Source of the DNA: an archaeon
GTDB taxonomy: Archaea > Thermoproteota > Nitrososphaeria > Nitrososphaerales > UBA183
DNA length: 64,000 nt
Reading direction: 5' to 3'
NCBI GenBank assembly: GCA_021828185.1
Contig: JAKASI010000004.1
Location: 62,001-126,000 of the forward strand
Numbering within the stretch: the stretch's first letter is position 1; the number at the start of each line of letters is the position of its first letter. The notes under the pieces are model-generated. The model was not told where the DNA came from and did no database searches. It saw only the letters and a program-made list of their open reading frames with translations. Shown here piece after piece: positions 1-7,380 of this stretch. A program made the translations under genes and the position numbers.

Positions 1-260
1 GATGGCGACACTGGACCCGCAACCTTCCAACCAGTGGCGCACACAATTCCATTGGCAGGGGCTCTGCTCCTCCCCCGTTGTTTTGAGCGCGGCAGCACTG
101 ATACGCGTAGACCAGGGCAGGAACGACCTGGCTCCTTGGGTTATTTTTGGGATAGGCTCTTAATGATGCGCGCTCCAGGGACCTGCTGCGGCTGTTCTCG
201 CCAGTGGAATGGCTGTTCGGGTAGCTAGAACTAACTACGGCGGACCCCACGGGTCCTCCA
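1..260. other. left-edge stretch without a convincing gene
   Basis: I see no reading frame here with family resemblance or the high GC3 typical of the neighbours. The 3' part probably carries the promoter of the SIMPL-domain gene at 261, but no clear TATA box stands at the usual distance. Confidence 0.4.
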
Positions 261-1112
261 ATGAAGAGAAGCGGTCAGACTTCAAGAACCGTCATCGCAC
301 TCCTCGCGGCAACTCTCGTCCTCGCTACCACCACCGCGTACTTCGCATGGGGGTCCACGCAGCAGAGGCCCTCGGCGGCGGACCTCTCGGGTGAGGTCGC
401 CTACAAGCTCCAGCCATACCAGGTCACCAGCGTGGGCACGGGAACGACGACCGGCTCGGCCCTGAATTCGATAGCGGTCAGCGCCACAGGCCAGGCGACC
501 TACACCCCCAACGAGGCCCTCGTCCAGGTCACGGTGGTGACCCAGGACTCCACTGCCAAAGCGGCCACCCAGGCCAACGCCCAGAGCACCTCCAGCGTCA
601 TCAGCGCCCTGGAAGGGATCGGGGTCTCGAACAGCAGCATCCAGACCCAGGGGTTCAGCCTCAACGCCGACTACTCCAGTTGCTACTCCTCCTGCGTCCC
701 ATCCATCACCGGGTACACGGTTTCCAACTCGCTCCAGGTCAACATCACCAGCAGCAGCGCCAAGACCCTCGGGCTCAGGGCGGGACAGGTGATCGACACC
801 GCGGTGAACGCGGGCGCCAACCAGGTGAACCTCTATTTCGCGGCCACCCATTCCCTGCTCGACCAGGTCACCAGCGTGGCCCTGAAGAACGCGGTCGGCT
901 CGGCCGACATGCAGGCCCAGACCATCGCCAGTTCGCTCGGCGTGTCCATCACCGGGGTCATCAGCGCCTCCGAAGGAGGCGGGTACTCCCCCCAGCCCTA
1001 CTACGGCTACCCTGTCTTCGCCGCATCCGTGAGTTCGGGAACCAGCGCCACTCCCATCATGCCGGGGACCCAGTCGTTCTCGATGACGGTGCAAGTGGTC
1101 TACTCCATCTAG
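261..1112 (+). CDS. SIMPL-domain (DUF541) secreted or membrane-anchored protein
   Basis: A 283-residue protein with an N-terminal hydrophobic segment at about residues 10-28, read as a signal anchor. The mature part begins with a SIMPL/DUF541-type pattern (IAVSATGQATYTPNEALVQV) and continues with the paired alpha/beta region usual for the family, ending in SMTVQVVYSI. SIMPL proteins (YggE, BP26) are periplasmic or extracellular and their biochemical role is not settled. The start is the first ATG and precedes the hydrophobic segment directly. The next gene is convergent, so this looks monocistronic. Assignment is by family pattern only. Confidence 0.85.
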   Translation: MKRSGQTSRTVIALLAATLVLATTTAYFAWGSTQQRPSAADLSGEVAYKLQPYQVTSVGTGTTTGSALNSIAVSATGQATYTPNEALVQVTVVTQDSTAKAATQANAQSTSSVISALEGIGVSNSSIQTQGFSLNADYSSCYSSCVPSITGYTVSNSLQVNITSSSAKTLGLRAGQVIDTAVNAGANQVNLYFAATHSLLDQVTSVALKNAVGSADMQAQTIASSLGVSITGVISASEGGGYSPQPYYGYPVFAASVSSGTSATPIMPGTQSFSMTVQVVYSI

Positions 1113-1141
1113 GTGCGGAGCAGACCCCCCTTCATTTCTCG

Positions 1142-2041
1142 CTAGGTCCTGACGACTGTCTTTCCCTTGTCATGGTCGTACCAGGCCCTCCCCATCGCCT
1201 CAGTGTTGTGTGAGGCGCCCACCCTCCCCTTGAGGTCGACGGTGATGATGCCTGCGCTGTCCTTCCCCCAGAGCTTGGAGATGTACGCTATCCCCTTCTC
1301 CGCAGCGGCTTGGGCGTCATGTCCGCGCATGAACTTGCAGGTCCTCAATGAAAGGGCGCAGCGTATGATGTCCTCCCCAGTCCCGGTGGCGCACGCAGCT
1401 CCCAGCTTCTCGTCGGCGAATACGCCTGCCCCGAGGACGGCAGAGTCCCCCACCCTCCCAGGCAGCTTCATCCATCTCCCTCCGGTGCTCACCGCAGCCG
1501 CGGGTATCCCGTCAGCTCCGATTGCCACAGCGCCGACCGTGTCTCCTGTCCTGAACCGCTTCACCATCCTTAGTGCGTCGGCGTGTTTCATGTCTTTCTT
1601 CATGTCTGCGAACTTCCCCAGCGACGCTTCCGACGGTCTCACCTTCTCGATCTCCATCCCTGCGAGCCTGGCGTAGTCCGCCACCCTCTCCCCGACGACC
1701 AGCACATGCTCCGTGTTCTCCATCACCCACCGGGCGAGCTTCACCGGCGCGTAGGTGCATGTCACATCTCCCACTCCGGCCCCAGCGAGACCCTTTCCAG
1801 TCATGACGGCGGCATCGAGCTCGACGTTGCCTTCGGCCGTGAGGCAGGCGCCCCTCCCGCAGTTGAAGAGCCCCGACTCCTCCATGAAGTTGACTGCGGC
1901 GATCGCTCCATCAAGACCGGACCCTTTCTTCATGGCCGAGCGTCCCGCTTCCACAGCCTGACTCAGACCGGCGAACCTCTTGTCGGTCTTGCCATACCTG
2001 CCACTGCCCGCCCCTCCGTGGATGATTATGGATGGTTTCAG
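1142..2041 (-). CDS. isoaspartyl peptidase/L-asparaginase (Ntn hydrolase), CTG start
   Basis: Plant-type asparaginase/isoaspartyl dipeptidase, which hydrolyses L-asparagine or beta-aspartyl dipeptides after autocleavage before a catalytic threonine. The nucleophile region is visible (GDTVGAVAIGADGIPAAAVS, then STGG and GRVGDS), as is the late GTGEDIIR motif. The first standard start, GTG at 1954, would delete the first strand of the Ntn fold. The frame continues upstream through KPSIIIHGGAGS, the canonical family N terminus, to a CTG at 2041. A stop lies a few codons further up with no ATG, GTG or TTG between. A purine-rich GGAAGGAGAGGG and a TATA-like box (2071-2080) precede it. At about 299 residues the length fits the family. 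Confidence 0.85.
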   Translation of the reverse strand: MKPSIIIHGGAGSGRYGKTDKRFAGLSQAVEAGRSAMKKGSGLDGAIAAVNFMEESGLFNCGRGACLTAEGNVELDAAVMTGKGLAGAGVGDVTCTYAPVKLARWVMENTEHVLVVGERVADYARLAGMEIEKVRPSEASLGKFADMKKDMKHADALRMVKRFRTGDTVGAVAIGADGIPAAAVSTGGRWMKLPGRVGDSAVLGAGVFADEKLGAACATGTGEDIIRCALSLRTCKFMRGHDAQAAAEKGIAYISKLWGKDSAGIITVDLKGRVGASHNTEAMGRAWYDHDKGKTVVRT

Positions 2042-2117
2042 GAGCGTCCCTCTCCTTCCGACTCAACCGACTCTATGAAAGGTTTAACATGACGTTATGT
2101 GTGACAGAGTGTAAGAC

Positions 2118-2336
2118 ATGCCGACCATCACCGTGAGGGTCACCGAAGAAGAGAAGAAGAAACTGCTCCAGCACGGCCCCCTGTCGGATACGGTCAGGAA
2201 GGCTCTGGACCGGTATCTCATGGAAAGCGAAAGGATGGAATTCCTACAGGAGCTCAAGGAGTTCCAGGCGGCCCATCCGGTCACGGTAGACCCCGATGAA
2301 ATCGTCAGGATTATCCGGGAAGGGCGAAAGCACTGA
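2118..2336 (+). CDS. vapB: VapB-like ribbon-helix-helix antitoxin
   Basis: A 72-residue protein beginning MPTITVRVTEEEKKKL, a beta strand plus helix typical of ribbon-helix-helix antitoxins, followed by LSDTVRKALDRYLMESER. The C-terminal tail ending EIVRIIREGRKH would be the toxin-binding part. It lies directly before and overlaps the PIN-domain gene, the usual antitoxin-toxin order. Such proteins neutralise VapC and repress their own operon. No family was tested by search; the assignment rests on pattern and position. Confidence 0.8.
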   Translation: MPTITVRVTEEEKKKLLQHGPLSDTVRKALDRYLMESERMEFLQELKEFQAAHPVTVDPDEIVRIIREGRKH

Positions 2337-2752
2337 TTGTTGCTGACAGCAGCCTTGTGGTCGAAGGTCTTCTGAACGGACAGGACGAGTTCGCGTCCGA
2401 GAGGTTCCTCGCCCCCGACCTGATAGTCCATGAGGTGGCCAACACGTTGTTCGTCCAGCATAGGGTCCTGCACACCATTCCGGATGGACTCCCCTATGTC
2501 GAACGGCTCTTCAGAGCAATCGAAACGGGCTCTCTGATTCTCGTGCCAGTCACCGAGGATCTTGCCGTTGCAGCCTACAAGATTGCGTCCGGCAACGCGG
2601 CTGCGGTCTATGACTGCGTCTTCATCGCTCTAGCACTGCAGAGAGAGATGCAACTGAAGACTCGCGACCGGAAGCAGGCGGAGATTCTCGAGCTCGAGAG
2701 GCGCAAGCGCTCTGCGCAGAAGCATCCTGATGACAAGGCCAGGAGAGAATGA
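2333..2752 (+). CDS. vapC: VapC-like PIN-domain ribonuclease toxin, probable CTG start
   Basis: A PIN-domain RNase of about 139 residues. The acidic residues expected in the active site are visible: an Asp in LIVADSSLVVEG, a Glu in LIVHEVANTLF, an Asp in AVYDCVFIALAL, and a late Asp in LKTRDRKQAE. Starting at the first standard codon (GTG 2357) would remove the first catalytic Asp. The frame extends upstream to a CTG at 2333 that overlaps the VapB stop as CTGA, like the common ATGA arrangement; ATT at 2336 is the only other nearby option. The 3' end overlaps the PadR gene by 4 nt, giving a three-gene operon. Confidence 0.8.
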   Translation: MIVADSSLVVEGLLNGQDEFASERFLAPDLIVHEVANTLFVQHRVLHTIPDGLPYVERLFRAIETGSLILVPVTEDLAVAAYKIASGNAAAVYDCVFIALALQREMQLKTRDRKQAEILELERRKRSAQKHPDDKARRE

Positions 2753-3147
2753 TTAGCGTCCCCAAGGGTGTGTTGCGCCTGGCGTCCCTGAAAATGCTCT
2801 CCGAGTCGTCGCTTTCCGGGACCGACCTTGCTGGGCAGATCCGAAGAGCGACAGGGGGAGAGTGGAACCCGGGACCAGGCTCAATCTATCTGATCCTCCG
2901 GGAGCTGCTGAAGAAGGGGCTGATCACGGAGCTCCCCAAAAGGGAAGGGAACACCCGGAGGTACATCATATCGGGGAAGGGGAAGGAGGAGCTGGCGAGG
3001 CTGACGAAGGAGACCGAGTCTGACGTGGCCAGACAGCTCAGGCTCCTGGCGGTCTACTCCGCCCTCGCCGGGAGGAAGGAGCTGAAGGAGAAGGTCCTCT
3101 CCTTGGCCGACACCGTCGGGTTGAGCCTGGACCCAGGGAACCCTTAA
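2749..3147 (+). CDS. PadR-family transcriptional regulator
   Basis: A 132-residue winged-helix protein. The PadR hallmark is visible: an N-terminal helix (LRLASLKMLSESSLSGTDLA), a recognition region containing NPGPGSIYLILRELLKKGLI, and a wing with RRYIISGKGKEEL, followed by a helical tail used in this family for dimerisation. It overlaps the VapC stop by 4 nt and is followed by an NCS1 permease 26 bp downstream, so it may also affect that transporter; this is inference from position. PadR regulators usually repress detoxification or transport genes. Confidence 0.8.
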   Translation: MISVPKGVLRLASLKMLSESSLSGTDLAGQIRRATGGEWNPGPGSIYLILRELLKKGLITELPKREGNTRRYIISGKGKEELARLTKETESDVARQLRLLAVYSALAGRKELKEKVLSLADTVGLSLDPGNP

Positions 3148-3173
3148 GCCGACAACACCTGCGGCCGCGTCAG

Positions 3174-4526
3174 ATGGCCGACCGGCCAGCCGAGGTCGAG
3201 AAAACGGGCATCGAGCACGTCACCGACGAGCAGCGGCACGGCACGCCCGGGCGGGTCTTCACCCTCTGGTTCGCCGCCAACCTTACCATCGCCGATTATG
3301 TCGTCGGGGTCCTGTGCGTCCTCCCCTCTGGGCAGGGGTTCGGGCTGACGGTCCCTCAGGCGGTCCCGATCCTCCTTGTCGGGAACCTGCTGGGCGGGCT
3401 CTTCGTCGGGCTCGCCGCCGCCATGGGGCCAACCCTCGGCTTCCCCCAGATCGTCTCATCCAGGGCTTCCTTCGGGCGGTTTGGGAACTACCTCCCCGGC
3501 GCCCTGAACTGGATGAGCACCGTGGGGTGGTTCACGGTCAACACGATACTGGCCGTCTTCGCTCTGCAGGTGATCTTCCCCGGGGCAGACTTCGTGGCTG
3601 GTGCCGCAGCCTATGTCGTCATCCAGGCGGTCATAGCGATCTACGGGCACGACTTCATCCACCTGTTCGAGAAGGTGATGTCGGTCGTCCTGGGCGTCCT
3701 CTTCCTATTGATCTTCGCAATAACCTTGCCGAACCTGGGGTCGGCCCTGGCCTACGTCCCAGGCGGCGCGACAGGGGCGCTTTCGTTCGGTGCGGTCGGG
3801 ACTGTCCTCGTTTCCTGCTTCTCCTACCTGATGTCCTGGTCCCCCTACGCGTCTGACTATTCCCGGTATCTGCCGCGGACCGCATCGAAGTCAAAGGTCC
3901 TCCTGCTTGCCCTTGCAGGGGGAGCCGCGTCCTCCTTCGCCGTCGAGGTGGTCGGTGCCCTGGTGGGGAGCATCACCCCGGTCCAGTCAGGAGCCAGCTA
4001 CTTCGGGGGGTTGAACAGCGCGGTCGGAGCGTTCGGCTGGGTCGCCATGGTCACCCTCATCCTCGGGGCTTTCGCCGCCGACGCCCTCAACCTCTACACC
4101 AACTCCCTCTCGGCCCTCGTGCTGGGGGTGAAGACGAACAGGTGGAAGACGGTGGCCGCAGGTGCGGTCGTCGGGTTTGTCCTGGCCGTCGCCGTCGGGG
4201 AGCAGTTCGAACCGTTCTACGAGAGCTTCCTCCTGCTGCTGTCGTACTGGATCATGCCCTGGCTGGCAATAGTGATAGTGGACTTCTTTTTGGCCCGGAG
4301 GACGACGGTCGAGAGCTCGGCGAATCCGAAGGGGTGGGACATCGGAGCGCTGGCGGTGTATTTGGTTTCTGTCGTCGTCTCGGTGCCTTTCATGGTCCCC
4401 CTGATCAGCATCGGCTTTCCGGTCGGGGCGCTGGCGTCCTGGTTCGGAGGAGCGGACTTCAGCTACTTCATATCGTTTCTTGTGGCAGCAGCGCTGACCA
4501 CCCTGGTCCGAAGGGCAGTCCGCTAG
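3174..4526 (+). CDS. NCS1-family nucleobase/cation permease
   Basis: A polytopic 450-residue membrane protein with about 12 hydrophobic segments. The N-terminal part has the NCS1 pattern (GRVFTLWFAANLTIADYVVG), then GPTLGFPQIVSSRASFG and later SPYASDYSRYLPRTASKSK, which are highly characteristic of cytosine/purine/thiamine symporters such as CodB. The substrate is probably a purine, pyrimidine or related ring compound; specificity cannot be read from sequence. The ATG at 3174 follows the PadR gene closely, so regulation by that protein is possible. A short T-run follows the gene. Confidence 0.9.
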   Translation: MADRPAEVEKTGIEHVTDEQRHGTPGRVFTLWFAANLTIADYVVGVLCVLPSGQGFGLTVPQAVPILLVGNLLGGLFVGLAAAMGPTLGFPQIVSSRASFGRFGNYLPGALNWMSTVGWFTVNTILAVFALQVIFPGADFVAGAAAYVVIQAVIAIYGHDFIHLFEKVMSVVLGVLFLLIFAITLPNLGSALAYVPGGATGALSFGAVGTVLVSCFSYLMSWSPYASDYSRYLPRTASKSKVLLLALAGGAASSFAVEVVGALVGSITPVQSGASYFGGLNSAVGAFGWVAMVTLILGAFAADALNLYTNSLSALVLGVKTNRWKTVAAGAVVGFVLAVAVGEQFEPFYESFLLLLSYWIMPWLAIVIVDFFLARRTTVESSANPKGWDIGALAVYLVSVVVSVPFMVPLISIGFPVGALASWFGGADFSYFISFLVAAALTTLVRRAVR

Positions 4527-4555
4527 GCCCCTTCCGCCGCTGCTCAAGCGTCGCC

Positions 4556-4561
4556 TTTTTT
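4556..4561 (+). terminator. T-run downstream of the NCS1 permease
   Basis: Six consecutive T residues about 30 nt after the permease stop, just before the promoter of the next gene. Archaeal RNA polymerase can terminate at such oligo-T tracts without a hairpin. The call rests on position and composition only. Confidence 0.35.
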
Positions 4562-4617
4562 CGATCAGGTGAATGCCTTATTAAACTTCGGCGGGTCCAT
4601 TCCAGCGTGTTCTCCTG

Positions 4618-4860
4618 ATGAGTCAGGCCATCGAAGTGAAGGACTTGACCAAGATATTCAACGACAGACTGGTGGCTGTGAACAACATCCAGGGTTCCGT
4701 CTCTCAGGCGCAGAGCGCCATCTCTTCGTCCGTAGCTTCCCTCTCGTCAGCAAACACTAGCTCGTTCAACGACGTGGTCAACTACGAATACATCAAACTG
4801 GCTCTGACTGCGATCGTCCTGATACTGGCGATCGTACTCCTCACAGTCAAGAGGAATTAG
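4618..4860 (+). CDS. small tail-anchored protein with an ABC-ATPase-like N terminus
   Basis: An 80-residue protein in two unlike halves. The first about 25 residues (QAIEVKDLTKIFNDRLVAVN) read exactly like the first strand of an ABC transporter ATP-binding subunit, but no Walker A follows. The second half is Ser-rich, then has one transmembrane segment (LALTAIVLILAIVLLT) and a KRN tail. I infer a fusion by deletion between an ABC ATPase start and the end of an unrelated membrane or adhesin-like gene; a TATA-like TTATTAAAC lies about 35-40 nt upstream, so it may be expressed. Function unknown. Confidence 0.55.
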   Translation: MSQAIEVKDLTKIFNDRLVAVNNIQGSVSQAQSAISSSVASLSSANTSSFNDVVNYEYIKLALTAIVLILAIVLLTVKRN

Positions 4861-5011
4861 TCCGGGCCGGTCCCTCTTTCGTTCCTCCCAGCGTGGGCTG
4901 GGTCCGACGGTCCCCGTGGCGAGTGACCCTTTTTCCAGACGGTGCAAGCTTGCAGGAGCACCCTGTTTCAGAAGCCCCCCTTTCGGGGCAGGGGCTCCGG
5001 CGAGAGTCGCC

Positions 5012-5021
5012 GTTAAATAGA
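5012..5021 (+). promoter_or_regulatory. TATA-like box for the coiled-coil gene
   Basis: GTTAAATAGA is centred about 24-28 nt before the GTG at 5040, the archaeal spacing for a leaderless message. This decides the start against longer in-frame options further upstream. Confidence 0.55.
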
Positions 5022-5039
5022 ACTCACGAGTACCGCCGC

Positions 5040-5582
5040 GTGGAATTGGCTTCGAGGGCCCCCGGTTGGCTGAAGTCGGTCCTACTCCCTGAGCTGAACG
5101 GGATGAAGAGCGAAATCGTTGGCCTCCGGGGCGACATGCAGGCCATGGATTCAAGGCTGAGCGGGCGGATAGATACGCTTCAAGAGAAACTGAACGGGCG
5201 GATGAGCACACTTGAAGGGAAGTTGAGCGGGCAGATGAATGCCCTTGAAGGGAAGTTGAGCGGACGGATGGACACGCTTGAAGAGAAGTTGAGCGGGCGG
5301 ATGGACACGCTTGAAGAGCAATCAAACGGGCGGATGGACACGCTTGAAGAGCAATCAAACGGGCGGATGGACACGCTTGAAGAGAAGTTGAACGGGCGGA
5401 TGGACGGGATCTTGGCCAAGCTGACCGGCTTGGAGAACAAGATGGACTCCGAGTTCAGGACGGTCCACTCCGAGATCAGGCGGCTGGACGAACGCGTCGA
5501 CGGTCTTGACAAGAGACTTGACTGGAGCGAAAGGTTGGTCGCTGTCGAGGCCAAGGTCCGCGAGCTCGAAGCCAAGCAGTAG
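5040..5582 (+). CDS. hendecad-repeat coiled-coil protein
   Basis: A soluble protein of about 180 residues, mostly coiled coil. Residues about 40-127 are eight near-identical 11-residue units of the type LSGRMDTLEEK; the rest (LDERVDGLDKRLDWSERLVA) continues as ordinary coiled coil. The hendecad spacing predicts a right-handed supercoil, as in tetrabrachion-like stalks. No signal peptide or transmembrane segment is seen. The GTG at 5040 is chosen because a TATA-like box lies about 26 nt upstream; longer frames begin inside noncoding DNA. Function unknown; a scaffold or oligomerisation rod is possible. Allelic variation in unit number is likely. Confidence 0.7.
   Translation: MELASRAPGWLKSVLLPELNGMKSEIVGLRGDMQAMDSRLSGRIDTLQEKLNGRMSTLEGKLSGQMNALEGKLSGRMDTLEEKLSGRMDTLEEQSNGRMDTLEEQSNGRMDTLEEKLNGRMDGILAKLTGLENKMDSEFRTVHSEIRRLDERVDGLDKRLDWSERLVAVEAKVRELEAKQ
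5157..5420 (+). repeat. 33-bp tandem repeat, eight units
   Basis: Eight consecutive in-frame 33-bp units, each coding 11 residues. The central units (5256-5387) are nearly identical in DNA, for example repeated ggcggatggacacgcttg; the outer units diverge. Homogeneity toward the centre suggests recent slippage or unequal recombination. Confidence 0.9.
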
Positions 5583-5601
5583 TGCCAGAGCACGGGTCAG
5601 A

Positions 5602-5610
5602 CTTTTATCC
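5602..5610 (+). promoter_or_regulatory. TATA-like box for the small Cys-rich gene
   Basis: CTTTTATCC is centred about 26 nt before the GTG at 5632 and supports that codon as a leaderless start. Confidence 0.5.
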
Positions 5611-5631
5611 CGATTCTCTGACGGTTCCCTC

Positions 5632-5898
5632 GTGTCCACGGATACAAAGTTCAAGGTCAAGATCTACGACTCGCCCAAGCCGAAGAAGGTCCCCAAGGCG
5701 GTCTCTGAAGAGCTGAAGGGGGCTGCCAGCGCCAAGGCGATATCGAGGATGAAGAAGGAGAGCGTCGACTGCCCTGTAGTGGGTAAGGAGGTGGCGTTCC
5801 TCGTCTGTTTCGCATGTCCGTCGTTCTTGCGAAGGGTGGAGGGGGTGGTGGACTGCGCGGGCGGCCAGGGGCCGCCGAGAGAGTGGCTCATCGGCTAG
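5632..5898 (+). CDS. small conserved-looking Cys-containing protein
   Basis: An 88-residue protein with a basic N-terminal half (KFKVKIYDSPKPKKVPKAVS) and a C-terminal half with four cysteines (VDCPVVG, LVCFACPSF, VVDCAGG) that could bind a metal. I do not recognise the family. The GTG at 5632 is preferred over upstream in-frame codons because of the well-placed TATA-like box. GC3 is high, as in neighbouring genes, which supports coding. There is no membrane segment or signal peptide. Confidence 0.55.
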   Translation: MSTDTKFKVKIYDSPKPKKVPKAVSEELKGAASAKAISRMKKESVDCPVVGKEVAFLVCFACPSFLRRVEGVVDCAGGQGPPREWLIG

Positions 5899-5978
5899 GG
5901 CCGGTGTCGCACGTCACTCTTCTGCTGTATTACAGCATTGGGTATGGCTTCAAGTGGACTGCAGTCACCTTTCGATTC

Positions 5979-6208
5979 ATGGCCAGGTCGAGGGTCGCGG
6001 AGAAGTTCTAGGTCACCATCCCGAAGGAGGTCAGGAAGCGGACCGGCGTCATAGCGGGCGAGATTGTTTCCATCGAGGCCATCTCCGAAGGCGAAGTCAT
6101 CCTTAGGCGGTTCGTGAAGGTCAAGGAGCCGCTCTGGGTACTCATCGGTCCTCGGGGGCGAGACACGTCCCGGTAGACGAGCTCGAAGAGGCCGCAGAGG
6201 CACGATAG
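5979..6208 (+). pseudogene. AbrB/SpoVT-type antitoxin with nonsense codon and frameshift
   Basis: From the ATG at 5979 the frame reads MARSRVAEKF, then TAG at 6009-6011, then VTIPKEVRKRTGVIAGEIVS, the unmistakable swapped-hairpin AbrB fold. The family normally has Gln at the stop position (KFQVTIP), so CAG has become TAG. A frameshift then follows near the GGGGG at about 6154-6160: the expected tail HVPVDELEEAAEAR is in another frame and ends with the TAG at 6206. Both lesions together make a functional antitoxin unlikely. The next gene is a PIN-domain protein that has also lost active-site residues. Confidence 0.75.
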
Positions 6209-6210
6209 CG

Positions 6211-6681
6211 TTGGCCGAGACCTACATCGACAGCAACGTCTCCTTCTACGCTAAGACTGGAGACAGGGTCTACGGGAAGTCATGCGGTGAGGTGGCCCGC
6301 ATGATATCGTCTGGCGAGATCGAGGGCGCGACATCGACCCTCATCCCCCTCGTGGCCTCAAGCGCGATGCGGAAGTTCGGGTTGGGGCGCGAAGCCGCCT
6401 CCGAGGTCGGCGCAGTGCCCTCGCTGGGCATGGAAGTCTTTCCTCTCGAAGCAATCGAGATGGAAGAGGCCGCCGGTTCGCTTGAAGGGATAAGCACCCG
6501 GGGATGGGTGTACGCCGCCGGGCTCCTGCTGGGCTCGGTCTTCGCCATGGCTTCGATGGTGGCCGTGTCCAAGGGCGCCGGCCAGCCGACGATGCAAGAG
6601 CAGCTGCAAGGTCCAGCCGGGCTGTGGTTCCGCGAAAGAAGCGGGCTCAGCCCTTCAGGTATCCGACCGCCAGCCCGATGA
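6211..6681 (+). pseudogene. degenerate VapC-like PIN-domain protein
   Basis: The TTG at 6211 sits 2 nt after the dead antitoxin's stop. The first part is recognisable PIN (ETYIDSNVSFYAKTGDRVYG, then MISSGEIEGATSTLIPLV and AMRKFGL). In working relatives the second conserved acid lies in a segment like STLxxxEVxxALRK; here it reads STLIPLVASSAMRK without the Glu. The later Asp-containing segment (YDAxHAA, then SxDxDFD) is replaced by GWVYAAGLLLGS and MVAVSKGAGQ. The C-terminal tail has drifted and runs into the convergent membrane-protein gene. Open but probably inactive; toxin decay after antitoxin loss is the simplest reading. Confidence 0.6.
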
Positions 6682-6955
6682 TGAACGTTATCGAAGAGTA
6701 GGGAAGGTACCCGGCGACGCGGTTGGCATAGGTAGTAAGGGACGACCCTGACTTCACGAGGGACAGGAGTGGCTGAAGGACTTCATTGGGGGTTATCACC
6801 CCAGCTGCGATGAGTACGATCACCAGTATGACGAGGGCGATCCCGATCTTGATGGCGCTCTTCAAGATGACCCCGACTATGAAGCCGATGATCAGAGGGA
6901 GTATCGCCGACACCAGGAAGGTGGTCGACAGGTCAGGCGCCAGGAAGTTGACCAT
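6647..6955 (-). CDS. small FUN14-like membrane protein
   Basis: A protein of about 102 residues with three hydrophobic segments (PLIIGFIVGVILKSAIKIGI, LVILVIVLIAAGVI, SSITFIIGLAVGYLKG). The GFIVGVxLKxAIKI pattern and C-terminal GxxVGY resemble the FUN14 family, of unknown role in archaea. A longer frame exists, but the ATG at 6955 is chosen because GTTATATCC (6977-6985 on the opposite strand) is centred 26 nt upstream. Its 3' end overlaps the decayed PIN gene by about 35 bp in convergent orientation. Confidence 0.6.
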   Translation of the reverse strand: MVNFLAPDLSTTFLVSAILPLIIGFIVGVILKSAIKIGIALVILVIVLIAAGVITPNEVLQPLLSLVKSGSSLTTYANRVAGYLPYSSITFIIGLAVGYLKG

Positions 6956-6976
6956 CGAGGCATGATTCCCTGTAGA

Positions 6977-7034
6977 GGATATAACGTTGCCTGTCCTGAA
7001 CCGGGCCCCCTGTCGGGGTGGCACCTTATATATT
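6977..7034. promoter_or_regulatory. divergent promoter pair
   Basis: Two TATA-like boxes face away from each other: GTTATATCC on the minus strand (6977-6985) for the small membrane protein and TTATATATT on the plus strand (7026-7034) for the ribbon-helix-helix gene. Each is about 26 nt from its gene's start codon, so both messages should be leaderless or nearly so. Confidence 0.6.
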
Positions 7035-7053
7035 GCGTTCATATTGCTATTAC

Positions 7054-7380
7054 ATGATGACCAATGTCACCTTCTCGCTCCCAGAAGGCACCATCCGCAG
7101 GCTACGGAAGAGGGCCGACGAGTCAGGGGGGAAGAAGGGGGCGATTTCAGAGATGGTCGACGAGGCGCTCACGTATTATCTGGACAACGCGGAGGCGTCG
7201 TCGAGGGGTGAGACCTTTACCGCGACCAAAGGTGGTGTTGTCGTTGCACAGGCCGGCTCCCTCAGGGAGCTCGCTGCTCTTTTGAAGGCGAATCAGGTCG
7301 ACTTCCGGTCCGTCGTTATCCTCTCAGGCTCGCCCCTCGAGCCAGTGGGGCATCTGGGCCTCCGGGTGCGGCCGGCTTGA
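7054..7380 (+). CDS. ribbon-helix-helix antitoxin-like regulator
   Basis: A protein of about 108 residues beginning with a strand-helix-helix unit (MMTNVTFSLPEGTIRRLRKR, then SEMVDEALTYYLDN) typical of ribbon-helix-helix DNA-binding proteins. The C-terminal half (VVVAQAGSLRELAALLKANQ) resembles partner-binding tails of antitoxins. Tandem ATGs at 7054 and 7057 fall about 26 nt after TTATATATT; the longer GTG-initiated frame would start before the TATA box. It overlaps the next gene by 4 nt. Predicted autorepressor and partner of the retropepsin-like protein. Confidence 0.7.
   Translation: MMTNVTFSLPEGTIRRLRKRADESGGKKGAISEMVDEALTYYLDNAEASSRGETFTATKGGVVVAQAGSLRELAALLKANQVDFRSVVILSGSPLEPVGHLGLRVRPA

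Noticed and set aside
282..1094. Long antisense frame opposite the SIMPL gene
   Set aside because: Arg/Gly/Asp-rich product typical of antisense to GC-rich coding DNA, no motif or signal.
5979..6208. TAG as a sense codon (Gln or pyrrolysine)
   Set aside because: Many intact genes here end in TAG (for example at 1112, 4860, 5582 and 13264), and the antitoxin has an additional frameshift, so decay is simpler.
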